This document shows positions 13,045 through 25,584 of a DNA stretch of 64,000 nt, piece by piece. Under the pieces are notes generated by a model, which was given only the letters and a program-made list of their open reading frames with translations, made no database searches and was not told where the DNA came from. The position numbers and the translations under genes were made by a program. Numbering within the stretch: the stretch's first letter is position 1; every line of letters starts with the position of its first letter. This DNA is from Larus michahellis. Its lineage: Eukaryota; Chordata; Aves; Charadriiformes; Laridae. The stretch lies in NCBI RefSeq assembly GCF_964199755.1, contig NC_133898.1:30135985-30199984 (forward strand). The letters run 5' to 3'.

Positions 13045-16000
13045 AGCTTGTTAGGGGGCTGAGCCCTGTGTCAGGTCACTTAAAGCCTTTTTACATAAAT
13101 ACAGGAACGTAACAAGTGTTAAAAGTCAATACCACAATTGAGTTCCATTTTAACGGCTCCTTCATGTTACCCTGAAGTGTCCTTAAAAGAACTAAGATGC
13201 ATGTAAAAACATCTTTGACCAAAAGGTCAAGTAGTCTGACAACATTTACTTCCCGGAAAAAAAAAAATCAGAAAAGGAAACTGGCTTGCGTTTTACATTT
13301 TGTGTGTGATAAATGGATGTGAGTTGTCAAAAGGAACTCATGTATCTAAAAGATTACTGAAAGCAGAGCTTTTAAAAAGCGTGGTCTACTGTTGGATGAG
13401 TAAGAGAAAGGATGTTAAGAACAGCTGGCTGCTGAAGATCAAGGGACTTTAAGAAACGTGTTTCCTCCATTCCTTCTGAGGATACAGCTGGCAAAGATAG
13501 AGTGAATGATGCTGCCCTTTAAATTTAAGAATTTATGTGGACAATGGAGGTGATTTTGCCTCCCATACAGAGGACGTAATGGAAGCTAATGTTACAGAGT
13601 ATTTTGGGATGTTTAACTGTTGTTATGAAAATTAATGAAATATTCAATGTTCTGAAGACAGCAATGCAAAAATCCTCCACACCAGGGTATTTGACACTCT
13701 GTAAAGCAGCTCAGAATTGGAGGTTAAAGTTTAATGATATCTTTTGTTTTTTTTAAAGGGCCCACAACTTCGTGCCTTTTGTTCATTTTTTTTTTTTTCC
13801 TTAACAGTGCTTTTCCCTTTCTTTATTGCAGCCTATAGAAAACATAGTTGTTAAGTTCTTCTTGGCACTTCTTTAAACTGTTATTTTTCCAAGTCCAATG
13901 CTAACTACTTAATTCACCTGAGATACTTTCTGGATTTATGCTCCCTTGAGTATCTGCCCTATTTCATGTTCTGTATCTTCCAGCAGTCTGTGCTCTGCAC
14001 ATGCTCCCATCTTTGTAGTTCCTCGTGGCAGTTTTGTCTACTTTCATCTTTTTTGTCATGCTACTATTTTTTTTTTATAAAATTTTATACAATTTCCCAA
14101 GTAGCAAGCTGCTCTGAGAGGTTAGAAACAGTAGTTTTCCGCTCTGTAGCGTTTCTGAGATTTCTCAGGCTATTTTCTTGTCTTTGTTCTCTGTATGACA
14201 GGCCTTTATGATTTTTTTAAAGGCAATTTTGGTTTTAGTGTCCTCAACACCACGAGTGCATCTTCCTAACCTTTTTTTCCTCCCACCATATGGCATCTGT
14301 GACTTCAGTTTGCTACAAGGCAAGCAAGCAGGGAAAGCCTATTGAATCTGGTGGGGACGAATGAGCAGCTTTTTATTTCCCAATCTTTGACCCAGACAGA
14401 GGTTCAAAAGCATTCCAAACTTGCTGTTTCTGAACTCCAGAAACAAATCTTTTCCTTGGTTCAGTGTTTACAGCTTTGAACCTGGATTTCATTACGGTTA
14501 TCCATGCCTCTGTGACTCGCGGACTGCTTGAATGCCTGCAGTGCATTCCCTCCTCGCAGCTACGCTTGCAGGCAGCTGAAATGCTATGGCAAACCCCGAA
14601 TGCAAATATGTGCCATTGAACAGCGGCGTATGAGAATGATGGTGGCTAATCGCTTCTTCAAGGGTACCCAGAGACAAAAAAATGTTACTGTCTTCAAAAG
14701 TCTCTCAAGGAGCTTATCACTAAAACCTGACTTGAATCTTGCTGCCAGATAAGAGTGATCAGATCCAGCCTGTGTTAAGTTCAGAATCTTCCAGACTATG
14801 CAGCTCCCTTGCAGTAACCTATATGCTGTTTAGGATAACTTTTTAAAGTAACTCAATGTAACTGGTGTGTTAGTTTACTACTGTGTAGCATCCCTACCTC
14901 AGTAATACAATAATTTTCCTTCTTACAGGCAGGAATAAGCCTAACCTCGTTTTTCTGTGGTTTTGGTCTGTAGGTTTTTTTGGAGGTCAGTGGGAGACAA
15001 CTCCAATATTTAATCACCTGCTCCAGCAATCCTTGACATCAGTCAATCACCTAATATTACCGATGTTAGTATCTGTATCTACCAGTTAATAAGCATATTA
15101 AAATGTATTTTTACAATGATCAGTAGTGACATCCCTGTCAGTAGGTTCGCGAGGCTGAAAAGACATAGGTACAGGGAGGTATTCAGTCAAAAAAAAAAAA
15201 GTAAACTTTAGAGAAATAGTTGAAAAGGCCACAAATTGAGAGTTGCTTATATTAATCTTTTGCCTTTTTTTGCATTTATAATAGTAAAATGACAAACAAC
15301 ATATAATGAAAGCTCATGAAGCTCAGAGATTGAGGAATTGTTTGCAGAAATAAGAACTGGAAAAAAAAAATCAAACCCAAAAAGCAGTTGTTCAGCTGCT
15401 GAGCTTCAGTGTTATCAGTTATTGACCAAATGAAAAAGGATGGAAAAAAAAGATTTCTACTGCTTAGTTGTTTCCATCTTTTTGTTTGCAATAATGGCAC
15501 ATATATACACATACATGTTACTTTATACTAGAGAGGATTCTTCAGAGGCTCATACTGGATGACAGACGGCAGGGGCTTCTCAAGATCCGTACGGGGTATT
15601 TTGTTGTGCACACTCCCTAGGACTTGGGTCGTCCATGTGAAGGCCAGGAAATGAGGAATAGGAGTGGGTCTTTGCGACCAGCTCATTCAGCAAAATGCTA
15701 AACCACAGTTTCCTAAGCTTTAAGGCAGTTGCTCTGACAAAGAATGCTTTGTACGCCTGCTTCCCCATGTGCAATTCCCTTCTGCAATATAAATTGCCTA
15801 ATTCATTATTTGTCTAACATAATTTCTGCAGTCCCTCATTTTGATGTATCAGATTTGAGAATACTATTACAAATTGTACAGTGTGAATAAAATTATTAAG
15901 AGATATATAAGAAATCTTATAAAAATGAATTATAATTAATGTTTTTCATCTTGGGATAACATAAAAACAAGGCTTCATTTTGCTGTTGGGATGTAAAAAT

Positions 16001-17460
16001 TAAAATGTAACTTTAATTATGGCCTAAAAGTTGTCCTTTTTCTACCTGAGGATTTTGGAGCAAAGTTTTGCTGAGAATAAGTTCAAGTGTATGCCCAGAG
16101 TTATTCTCATGAGATACAAAAGGGAAAAAAAAACAAAACAACAGAACAAACCCCAAGTCTTACTGAAGCTGGTAACACTTCAGAGCAGCTCCAGCTGACT
16201 CCATAATGATTAGAGCGCAACTGTCAGATTTAACCTAGTAATAAAAATAACATAGACAGAAAAACACCCTGACTTGGAAACATTTATGCAAGATGTGTCC
16301 TTTTTGTCAAGAAGGTCAGTGGTTTTGTTGTGTTTTGTTTTACTGAAATAGAACAAGATGGCATTATTTGGTTGTTTGCGTTTTTAAATTGTCAAATTAA
16401 ATTTATCTGCAATAACAACTTTGTTTTCTTCCTGGAATGGAGGTTGGGATTTAATTTCGTTGATGGTACAGTCATCTCTGAAGACACATTGTCTAGGAAA
16501 CAGTGGGCTAGCTTTACTCATGGCATAGTTTGTATGTGAAAATGGTATGTTTTTCCATCTAAGTATTACAATTTTTAAAAGGTGGGCTGACTGCGCTCTT
16601 CCCTGGCCTGTACGGGGGTTATAGAGAAGACAGGAGCACGCTTGTGTCTGACAGGTACAGTGAACGAGCGAGAGGCAACAGTCCTGTATCGCCACAACGG
16701 ATGATGCAGTTACACAGAAGGCAAAAATTCCTCACCCCGGAGTGTTTTTTGTGGGGGTGCAGGTCGTCGGGAGGGGGCTGTGGGGTCTCCCCGCTCGGCT
16801 GTCTCCAGGCCTGCCCTGAGTGGGAGCGGGGCTCAAGCCAAGTGTCGCTGCAGCGCAATGGCAGGTCTCCGATGGGCTTCTCTGGAAGTAGAAGATTGCA
16901 TTTCCAGATACAGGACAGGGATGAAAGGCAGAATTAAAAAATTGATCTATAAAAAACCTGTGAAAGCTGCGTAACGGCTACAGGGACAAAACGTGTTGTT
17001 GATGTCCGGGGCAGGAGCGTCTCTGGTGGTGCTGAGGGACCTGTGACTTCACCTAACTTTAACTAAAAAGTCCTGCAAAGGGGGATTAAACCAGCTGGTC
17101 GCCGAAGGGTCCGGCCACACCGTGCTGTTCCCCAGCATCGCCCCGCCAGCCTTCGGGACGGGAGGAGAACCCCCGGGGGGCGGCCTCAGGGTCAGCCCCC
17201 TCCGCGGAGCGGGGAAGCCCGCGGGCCGGCTCGGCAGGCGCTGCTGGAGCCGTGAGGAGCCGCCAGCCGGGCAGCGGTGCCCGCCCCGCTCTTCTCCGCT
17301 CTACCGAGCGCGTATGCTGGGGCGGGGGGGCGCAGCCGCCCGCGCTCTCCGGCGGGGGGCGGCGCTCGCTGCAGCGCCGGCCCCGCTTCTCGGCAGCGGG
17401 CGGGCGGTCACGGCGGACACGCAGCCGGCGGGGGCGGGGAGCGCGGCCCCAGCGGCCGGC

Positions 17461-17507
17461 ATGAACCGCCGGCGGCCCGCGGCGGGGACGGAGGCGGCGG
17501 TGCCGAG
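17461..17507 (+). other. LPGAT1: Putative 5' exon 1a (3' part) with a uORF start
   Basis: A possible leader exon ends at a GAG|GTACAG donor (GT at 17508). Its 5' limit is unknown, so only the part from the ATG at 17461 is marked. That ATG has G at -3 and opens a frame of 15 codons plus 2 nt up to the donor. If spliced to 17823, the frame continues for a few codons and stops at the TAA just after the acceptor. Splicing directly to 18417 is also possible. The donor is only moderately good and there is no transcript evidence. Confidence 0.3.
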
Positions 17508-17822
17508 GTACAGACCCTGCGCGGGCCGGGCCGGGCCGGGCTCCCGCCCCCAACAGGTGCAAGGTCCTCCCCCCCTCGCCCGCGGCACCCGCCTGTCCTT
17601 GCGGGGCCGGGGTTCGGCGCGGTCCCGCCCGCGGAGCGCCGAGGCGGGCAGGGAGGGGACGGGTAAGGGAAGGGAGGGGAAGGGGTGGCAGGCCTGGCTC
17701 GGCAGCCGGCGCGGGAGAACCGAGGTGAACCCGCGGTCTGCGCCTGCCCGCCCGGCCCGGCGCTCCCGCCTCCCCGCCCGCCGGCCCCCGCGCTCACGCC
17801 GCCCGCCCCCCTCTCTCCGCAG

Positions 17823-17988
17823 GGAGCCGCAGGGCGAGTAACGCTGCCGCGGCCGGGCCAGCCACCTCCGGGTCCATGAGCTGCCGCCAGCCGCCGCCGC
17901 TGCCAGCCGGGACTGCTGCCGCCAGCGCCGGGCCCAGCTCCCCCAGCCCCGCCGCCGCTTCCGCCGCCGCTCCGCCGCCCTGCCGGAG
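17823..17988 (+). other. LPGAT1: Putative non-coding 5' exon of LPGAT1
   Basis: The segment is bounded by a pyrimidine-rich acceptor (CTCTCTCCGCAG, AG at 17821-17822) and a strong GAG|GTGAGT donor (GT at 17989). It may be an internal leader exon, or part of the first exon if transcription starts within it. Joined to 18417, the main LPGAT1 frame has an in-frame TGA at 17877-17879 and no in-frame ATG before 18449, which supports 18449 as the start. An ATG at 17876 in another frame opens a uORF of 45 codons rich in Pro, Ala and Ser. Confidence 0.5.
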
Positions 17989-18441
17989 GTGAGTCCCGCG
18001 GCCGGGCCCGCCGCCGCCCGCTCCCCTCAGCGCCGCCCGCGGGCCCCGGTTCCTGTCAGCCGCTCCGTGGCGGGGGGAGAAGCCGCCGACAGCCGCGTTG
18101 GCGCCCTCGATCTTTTTTTGGTGGTGTTGGTGGGGGGAAGATGGAGGCCGGTCGGGACCGCGCGGGTGTCCCCCTCAGGGGAGCTGCGGGCCGGGGTCCC
18201 CCGGACCCCGCTGAGGGGAGGCGGCGGCTGGAGGGTCGCGCCGCTTCCTTCGTTCCCCCCACGATGGAGTGGGGTGGCTTCCTCTCCCAGTGACTAACGG
18301 CGGAGGCAGGAGCTGGGTCTGGCGGGCGGGCGGGCGAGCGGGCAGGCGGGCACACTCGCCTCGGCTGGCCCGACTCGGAAAGCGCTACCTGTGCCTTGTT
18401 TTTCCTCTCCCCGCAGGACGGTCCCGCGCCCTCCGCTGTGA
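17876..18441 (+). promoter_or_regulatory. Predicted spliced upstream ORF in the LPGAT1 leader
   Basis: The ATG at 17876 reads 37 codons plus 2 nt to the donor at 17988. After splicing to 18417 it continues for eight codons, including the split one, to a TGA at 18439-18441. It therefore ends 7 nt upstream of the LPGAT1 ATG at 18449 and is in a different frame. A uORF this close upstream usually lowers initiation at the main start. The peptide is low complexity and I infer no protein function. Everything depends on the predicted 17988/18417 splice. Confidence 0.4.
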
Positions 18442-18448
18442 AGAGAGG
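18417..18448 (+). other. LPGAT1: 5' UTR part of LPGAT1 exon 2
   Basis: The exon begins after a strong acceptor (TTTTTCCTCTCCCCGCAG, AG at 18415-18416). Thirty-two leader bases precede the start codon. The presence of this acceptor is what shows that at least one upstream leader exon exists. Confidence 0.75.
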
Positions 18449-18686
18449 ATGGCCGTGACTCTAGAGCAGGCCCGGCGGGTGGGCTATACCTGCCTGAAAG
18501 CACTCCTCAGGTTCGCTTTTATGGTCGCCAATAACCTGGTGGCTATTCCGTCCTACGTCTTGTATTTAATTGTGCTGCAGCCGCTCCGAGTGTTGGATAG
18601 TAAAAGCTTCTGGTATATCGAAGGAGTGTTATTTAAGTGGCTTTTAGCTATGGTGGCTTCCTGGGGCTGGTGGGCAGGATATACAG
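18449..18686 (+). CDS. LPGAT1: LPGAT1 coding exon 2 (residues 1-79 plus 1 nt), N-terminal membrane region
   Basis: LPGAT1 is an ER integral-membrane acyltransferase of the PlsC/LPLAT family. It was first described as acylating lysophosphatidylglycerol and was later linked to remodelling of stearoyl chains in other phospholipids. This exon encodes the start, MAVTLEQARR, and a hydrophobic N-terminal region. Residues about 20-45, including NNLVAIPSYVLYLIV, and about 60-78, including WLLAMVASWGWWAGY, are probable membrane segments. The match to mammalian LPGAT1 is near-identical over LQPLRVLDSK and FWYIEG. The ATG has A at -3 and G at +4. The exon ends at ACAG|GTAAGA (GT at 18687) in phase 1, leaving G to be completed by TA of the next exon. 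I chose 18449 because the spliced frame upstream has a stop and no other ATG. Confidence 0.95.
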
Positions 18687-21600
18687 GTAAGAACGTCTTA
18701 TTAATTTAAAAAGTACAAATATAAAGATGTAAATAAGTGTTAAAACATAGATGTTTTAGCATGGGGATGTGTAGGGGAATATGTGGATATAGTGGATACG
18801 TGGGATGTTTTTCTTCTAGGTTTCTTATACAGATGCTTTGTATGTCTGGATTAAGATGCTGAGTGTACTGAAATGTTTCTTTAAATAGTAGGTACAAACT
18901 TATTATGTGTTAAGTAAGAGTTTCTCAGTCAGTATTTTGGCTTAGTATAATCAGAAACATGACTTTTCCTATGTATCTTCGTCACTTTGTTTTAGCGTTA
19001 CATGAACAAGGTACATCCGCTCAAAAGCATGTTGATTTGTACTGTGCCCGTAGTCAATAAAGCCAAACTTTTCTTTAAGTCTATGCATCTCTCTATCATC
19101 TCTGCTTAAAAGCTATCAGGACACAAAGCTAAGAAGTTTGACGTGAAGCTGATGTCAGAAGAGTAGGTCTTCTATTCCCTGCAACAGCGACTGTCTTTTC
19201 TCTCCATTCTGAAGCAGCTGAAACAGAGAGAACCTCTTTCATACAAATAGCCATACGCAGTGTTTCTCAACTGTATGGCTCTTCATTTACTGTTAGCAGA
19301 ACTAATTACAGAATCCGTAGGGTTTTTCCCCTCTGCATGCTTGCTTTGCAGTTATTATTGAACTTTTGCTTTTTAGTATTCATAGGCTCATCAAGGTGAT
19401 AGACTGAACTGAAATATTAAGGAAGGCTCTAGTCTTGTCCTCGAATGCACTGATTTTCATCCTGGCTACTGCACTTTGTGCAAGGAAGCAGCCATTAAGT
19501 CTTTGTATGTGCTTAGACCTTGGAAAGGGGAGGAAATTATTCTACTGAGTGCAAAATATGAACAGCCCTCCTAAAATTCTTTCCCTCTCTTCTGCCCAGG
19601 CTGCATCCGCGGGTCTTGTCCATGTAAACAAGGAAAAAAAGGAATGGCAGCACACAGCTCTGGAGTCTGGTCAGACTCCTGATTAGTCAGAAAGTCAGTG
19701 TTCACCCAGATGGAGTGCTCTTTTTGTTAGGCTACAAGAGCTGAAGCCTCTGTGATAATGTGCCTTTTGGTACCTTCTCATGTGCCTTTCCGAGATGCAC
19801 AAAGTTTCTGTGGATACTCTAGGTGAGCTTCCCGTTCTTCTTAAGGAGATGGTGGCAGCAGCAAGCTAGATTCTGGTCTGTTGGGCTAGAACTGTCGCAC
19901 CATTGCACTGCTTCAAAATTGCCTTGCCTCGTACAGCTCAAGCTTTTCCAGACACGCTGTTTTAAAAACCTTTTTATATGTTTGTATTTGCTCGTTAAAA
20001 GAAGTCCACATAGTATTTGCAGTGGCAGGTATATTTTTAAAAATCTGCTTTATGCCTTAAAGCAGAAAGGCCTTCCAGAAGGAAGGATTGATGTTCAAGG
20101 TGTCGTGTGTATTATTAATTGAAAGTGGGAAATTTTATGGGCATAATGGTAATGTTAAAGTCATACAGCATATGACCCCGGGGATTCGCTGTGTATATTG
20201 AACATGCTAGTTAAAATTCGAGCCATTGTCCCATGACGATACGGTTGTCAATTTTTGAAAGCAGTTTCCTTGGGATAGTTTTACTGCTGACTGCAGAACT
20301 GTGTGGTTTCTTTTGCCTATTGCTTGGAAAGTGGTCTTAGCATGATCTGCATACCGTAGAGTCTTCCTGAAGCATCTGTTGATTGGTGTTGCTGATGTAC
20401 CTTGACAATTTGAAAATCCTTTGTTTTACAGTCTTGAAATGTCTTAGTATGTTTGTTTAAAGTATTGTTTACAAACAGCTACACAGAAGTGTTTTCTGGG
20501 ATGGTGTATGGGTAAGGAGGCCCTTCTTTTCGCTTTTCACTATAAAGCATGGCTTTTGTGGAGGATTTTAAGCAAATGCTTGTATGAAGTCTCATTTTAA
20601 ATATATTTTATTTGATATGAAGACATACTGAAAGCTATAAAATAGCAAGAATAGCTTCTTTCTTTTTTCACCCTCATTAATGGTCCTCACCACATGCAGA
20701 ATGAACCTGGAAACCGTATCTTTTTTGCTTCAACATATGTAGTACCGAAGTAATTTATTTGTGTGTTTCCAGATTGATAGATTTACAAAATACTATTGCT
20801 AGGTCCCCTTTTTTTGTAGAGTGCAACATAATTTGGAACTGAAATACTACTTTATTAGAGTTGTTGTCTAAGGCTTGGCAGTGGTGCATCTGAAAGAGAC
20901 ATTACTCCAGAATTCTTTTGTTTTCAATTCCAAAAACTAACTCAAAGATAGGCTTCAATGTGTTCCATCTTTGCAAAAGTAAATACAAGATAGTAGGTAT
21001 GTATGGGTACGTTGAGAAGATTAAGGATTTTTCTCTTGAGTAGCAGAGCAGTTGGTGAGATGTTTGGGTTCTTTTGGTTTTTCTTTTTGATTGAGAGGGT
21101 GATCAGCTAAATAAGTTTACTTGTCTTTTCATTGGAGGTAGTGTTCTGCTTCAGGTGTATTGAAGGTGTGTTTCAGTTTTTTTAATTTATTTACTTTTTC
21201 CCCTTCCAAGCTTGTATCATCTGTTGGGTGAGAAGTGACACAAACCATTTGTAATTAGGGACTTAAACTCAGCCTGCAAAGTAGATTCAGGATGGACTTT
21301 TTTTTTCCCCCCCTCTATAAATTTGTACATGTAGGAGAGAGTTCAACACCCAGTGAAGAAAATATGATGAGTGCTAGATTTTCCTTGCAGGCTTTGCTGC
21401 TGTTGCATAATTGTTGGTATGTTTTATTGAATAAAGCTGGAAGAGCTGAGGAAAATTCATGAACTAGGTCTGCCCTTCTACTCCCCACCCCCGCATAAAC
21501 CTGTGTTTTTGTGCTAGGATCCTAGAGGATTTGTTACAGAAATTACATGATCTGTGTCTATATCAGCAGCTCTGATCTGTGTTTTTTGATAAACGTAGGT

Positions 21601-24331
21601 GTTTCTGTTTGCAGATGCACTTGATGTTACGTAAAGAGATAGTGTATAACTGGACAAGCAAAATAAAGAAAGGAATGGGAAGAGAAATTGTAAAGGTCAC
21701 TCTCTTTCCCCTAATCTTTTTCTTCTTAAGATGCGAGTATGAGAGAGAACTTAGATATAATTGGTTGCCTTTGATTTTTAAAGGGCACAGTATGATAAAT
21801 ATCTATGTTGTTCTCTTGAACTCCATAGTGTTTCTTACGAAAAGGAAAACTGAGTGCCTTTTTATGAAGAACATTCAGATGGTCTAGTAACATTATTTTA
21901 TTTTTATGTGCTTTCAGAAAGGCTTTCTTATAACTCTTCTAAGCCTTTTTTTTTTTTTAAGGCTTTATCTGTAAACGTACCGCTCTCGTTGTAGGAGCTG
22001 TTCGGTTAGGACACTGGGAATCTGCATATTAGTGTGATTTGAAAGGCACCTTTGAATAACACTTACAAATATTTTTCTGCATTTGTTGGAAGATGCGTTC
22101 TAAAAAAAGCAAACTCGAGAGTGCTTGATCCTTTGTTGGCAAGTACCTTTTTTTCCCTATACTATAATTTGTCATTTAATATACAAGTAACCCAGAAACC
22201 ACTAAACAGTGCAGTAGATGTAATGGGAGGGAGATGGAGCATATTGTGGTGGTGAATTTCTGATGACCTTCTGCTCACCTACAAAGCTAGTTTCAAAGCA
22301 GCAGTCTTCTAGATTTGAACTTCTTTGGACAAGTAACTATTGCAGATCAAAGTTTAATACCCCTAAAAATAGGACTGTTAGAGAAAAGCTTCATTTGCTT
22401 AAATACACTTAGACAAACTGTTTTATTGTGTGCTCCTGCCATCTAAATGCAGAAGTTAGCGTTAGCCTGTGCTAGCGTTGTTGCAGTATTGCACTTAACA
22501 AGTCTCTAGGACAGCAGAGTAATTGGTTAGCGATGTGTTCCTGATGCTCGTAATACTAATCTTGTGCTTCGCTCTGCTCTGCACATACTCCAGCACTGAA
22601 GAGGACAGCTTGACAAAACCTTCTGTTTCATCCTCTTGCCAACACACACAGTCTTGCAGTAAGGTTGGACAGGTTGGTGTGCTGATGAAAGGAAGAGTAA
22701 TACACTTCTGTTAAGACCTACCAAAAAAGTCTTAGTGGTGTGAGTATGCTTGCTGGTATAATGATGCAGTGCTTAATAAAAAGTGGACTAATCCTATGGT
22801 ATTGCCAGTTACTGTTCTGCGTCAGATGGGAAGGCGACATTTAAATAGTGTCTGTAAGAATATTCTGGTTTTGTCAAGTGAGGAGAATTTCCCACTCTTT
22901 ATTCTTTGTTATTCAGAAAAGTAGAGTAAAATTGACATTTGGATTTTTAGTTGTGTCCCCCCCTCTTCTCCCCTCAAGTGATTTAAAATTTATTGGCTAA
23001 TTTGTATGTATGATTAAGTAGTGACCACTCTATAATGTTTTCAGCAGTCATACTGGGTTTTTTTTCTCTAATTCAAAATCTTCTTTGTTTCTGTTTCATC
23101 AATCAACAGCCTCAACTCCTCTAGCCTTCTAAAAACATGAATATTTTCGTTTTCCAGAACTGTAAAAGATACAGGTGGAGTTGCTGTGACAACACTTCCT
23201 AGGTGCAGCCAGCGTGTGCTGTCTGTGCTGCTTCTCATGACAAGTTGGCCCCTCTCCTTGGGCAGGAAGTACAGCAGAAGCTGGAGAGCAGCAGATGAGA
23301 TGATAAAGTAAATTTTTTTTTGCCCCGAATAAGGCAGGAGGTGTTATTTCAGGAGATCTATCTATGTCTCTGATCCTGCCATTGTTTTCTACCCTCGTTT
23401 CGTTCCTACAGTGTTTTGTTTAGTTGTTTTTTTTTTTAACTGGCAATATTTCATTTTCGGTACTGGTCACTACTCTTAGGACTGGGCAAGGAGGGCCATG
23501 GGGGAAACAACTCGTGTTTAAGAGGTCAGGCAGTGTGTGAAATGGAGAAACAAAATTGTTCTTGTTTTGCGTTTTCTTTGAGCATGCAAAAATACCTAAT
23601 GTGACTTTTAGATATTCGATTTGGATAGCAGTAGATTCCGATGGCTGCATGCCACACAGGAACTTATAGTTTATGCTATGGCTATGTGTTGAGTTTCTAG
23701 GTAATCCATGGCTTAAATGCAGCTTTCTCTGATGAGTATGATTTATGAGTAGGTTATGCTGAGATCAAGCAGGGATCTTTGATTGTATTTTGCTGCTTGT
23801 AAGAGGAGGTTTGTGTGTAATTTGTGAGCTGTCTTGATAAGAAAAGGTCAGAGCTGAATGAGTCGGGGACATTGGAGCTTTTTCTACCATGGCCTCAGAG
23901 CAAAGGCTCATTGTGCCTTTGCGTAAGAGGAGGTGAGGAGTACAGTGAACTCACTGTCAACTTCTTTGTGCACGTGATGTGTCTGTTTGTAAAGAGTGCT
24001 ATACAGTGACCCTTGTACTGTTTTAATAATATGTAAAATCACACCATCTCTCCTTTTTAGGGCCTGAGTTAAAGGCTTTACCATACTTTGTAGTTCATCT
24101 AGTGTCAGCAGCATATCAAAAGCAGTAAAGCTTATCTTTCATTTTCCTATCGTATTGTTTAGCTATAAAGGATCATTCCAAAAGATTAGGTATTGAAATG
24201 CTCTCTGAATTTTATTTTTAGAAAGCTACTGCCCTCTGGTACAAAACTTAGAGTGAAAGCACACATATTTTTTTTTGCTAGTGTTATTTTGTTGTTTGTT
24301 GCTATTTTCATTTTTTTTTTTTTATTTTAAG

Positions 24332-24460
24332 AGTGGGTTAGCCTCTGCTCCTATTCCTCCTGCTCTGGATGATACAAGAACTATTGCAAGCATACCAAAT
24401 CTGTCACATCTGCCTAAGGATAGTAAAGATGAAATTATTGAGGAATACCTATACAGAAAG
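24332..24460 (+). other. Exon-like open segment in LPGAT1 intron 2, unassigned
   Basis: A 129-base segment (43 codons, open in phase 0) is preceded by a strong T-rich tract ending TTTTAAG (AG at 24330-24331) and followed by AAAG|GTGTGA (GT at 24461). The peptide looks protein-like, for example IPNLSHLPKDSKDEIIEEYL, unlike most chance frames around it, but I do not recognise the family. LPGAT1 intron 2 is phase 1, so inclusion in that transcript would shift the reading and meet a TGA within the segment. It could be a poison exon, an exon of an unrecognised nested transcript, a decayed retrocopy fragment or chance. Confidence 0.3.
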
Positions 24461-25584
24461 GTGTGATTATTTACTTCTAAGTCCGGGAATGGCTGTGGGA
24501 TGCTTCTGAATTAACTTATGTGCTAATAGCCAAAGGAGGACAAAGTTTTGGGAATTCTGGGTTCTGTTCCTGCTTATGGCTTGCTTATGGCGGAGTTTGC
24601 TATTTTTAGGATCTGTTTTCATCCCTCCTAGTTCTTCTGTGCCTTTGTTTTTAGCGTATCTATTCACACTAGTCATCTTACTTCTCCCTTCGTTGCTGGT
24701 CAAGTGCCTGAAAGGATATGACTAAGAATACCTGAGAGAGATGTGTCTGTTCTCTGTACTTTTTCTTGTTCTTTTTCTTGATGGTAGGTTTTTAGGAACC
24801 AGGTGAAATAATTACAGGAAAGCTTTTGTCCAGCTCTGATTTGGAGAAGCAAAATCTTAGGGAGTTAAGTTCTTTTTCCACAAATTCTTTGCAGAGTGTA
24901 TGAAGGAGGAATTTTTTTCCACTTCTACAGTGTGATCATGTCTGTATTGGAACATGTCAGAGATGCAATTTCTCATTCTCATTTAATGTAACTGCTCTAA
25001 AGCATAGAAATTTTAGAGCTTTTCAAGGAAACTGGTAAAAAAAGTCAGATGTTTAATGTGGATAAAACCTATTTTCTGTGTCATTTTGTTCTGGGAAATT
25101 ACTTTTTTAGAATGAAACTCAAAACAGATGAACAGAATACATCGCTTTCCCTTTCTCTGTTGCATGTGAGTGAGGGACAGAGAAGTCTTGCCAAAGGTTA
25201 GTTTGGCAAGGATTTAAGCAGCTGAAAACAGGATCTCAAAAATGGAAGAGTTGTGCAACCTTAATTAGACAGGGTAGTTAGTAAATCCTTTATGGAATAT
25301 AAGCTTAGTGGTGTAACTTTCCAGTGTGAACTGAGCCAAAATACAGCTCCAAGATATGTAATCTGCTTGCGTTTATTACAGTGGAATATAAACTCTAATG
25401 CTTAAGTGACATGTCAAATGCGGGATTGCGTAGGCATGTAATTGCGCTGCTGTTGCAGTCACCACAGTTTAGATAATAGTCCAGCCATTTGTATATGCAG
25501 TTACTGAAATAAATAAGTCTAATATGTTTGCATTCCTAAAAATGTTCCATGACACCAGAGAGGGATTCTGCATGGGAGGCTGCA

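Larger units (their letters stand above)
247..17080. other. Intergenic AT-rich sequence, no gene seen
   Basis: I see no supported gene, RNA gene or recognisable CR1 copy here. The open frames are short (the longest is 115 codons at 1718-2065) and lack homology or paired splice signals that I could recognise. Minor structure includes poly-A at 3738-3756, a tandem 11-mer at 6182-6203, a T/G-rich stretch near 6818-6898, a perfect hairpin at 7220-7246, poly-C at 12680-12693 and a G-quadruplex motif at 13023-13044. From about 16590 the base composition becomes more GC-rich, like the shore of the CpG island that follows. Confidence 0.6.
17080..18460. promoter_or_regulatory. LPGAT1: CpG island and LPGAT1 promoter region
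   Basis: Composition changes abruptly from AT-rich to very GC-rich with dense CpG, then returns to AT-rich just after coding exon 2. GC-box-like (Sp1-type) sequences are visible at about 17318-17327 and 17431-17440. A long G-run block that could form a quadruplex on the + strand lies at about 17651-17688. I see no TATA box, as is normal for CpG-island promoters, so the start site is probably dispersed and cannot be placed exactly. Long open frames on both strands here are a by-product of high GC and should not be read as genes. Confidence 0.85.

Noticed and set aside
14528..14752. 74-codon + strand frame of basic composition
   Set aside because: It looks mildly protein-like, but I recognise no family and see no paired splice sites or promoter.
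17086..17841. Long overlapping open frames on both strands (up to 239 codons) in the CpG island
   Set aside because: They are rich in Arg, Pro, Gly and Ala, occur in several frames at once, and follow from few stop codons in GC-rich DNA. They cross clear splice signals of the LPGAT1 leader.
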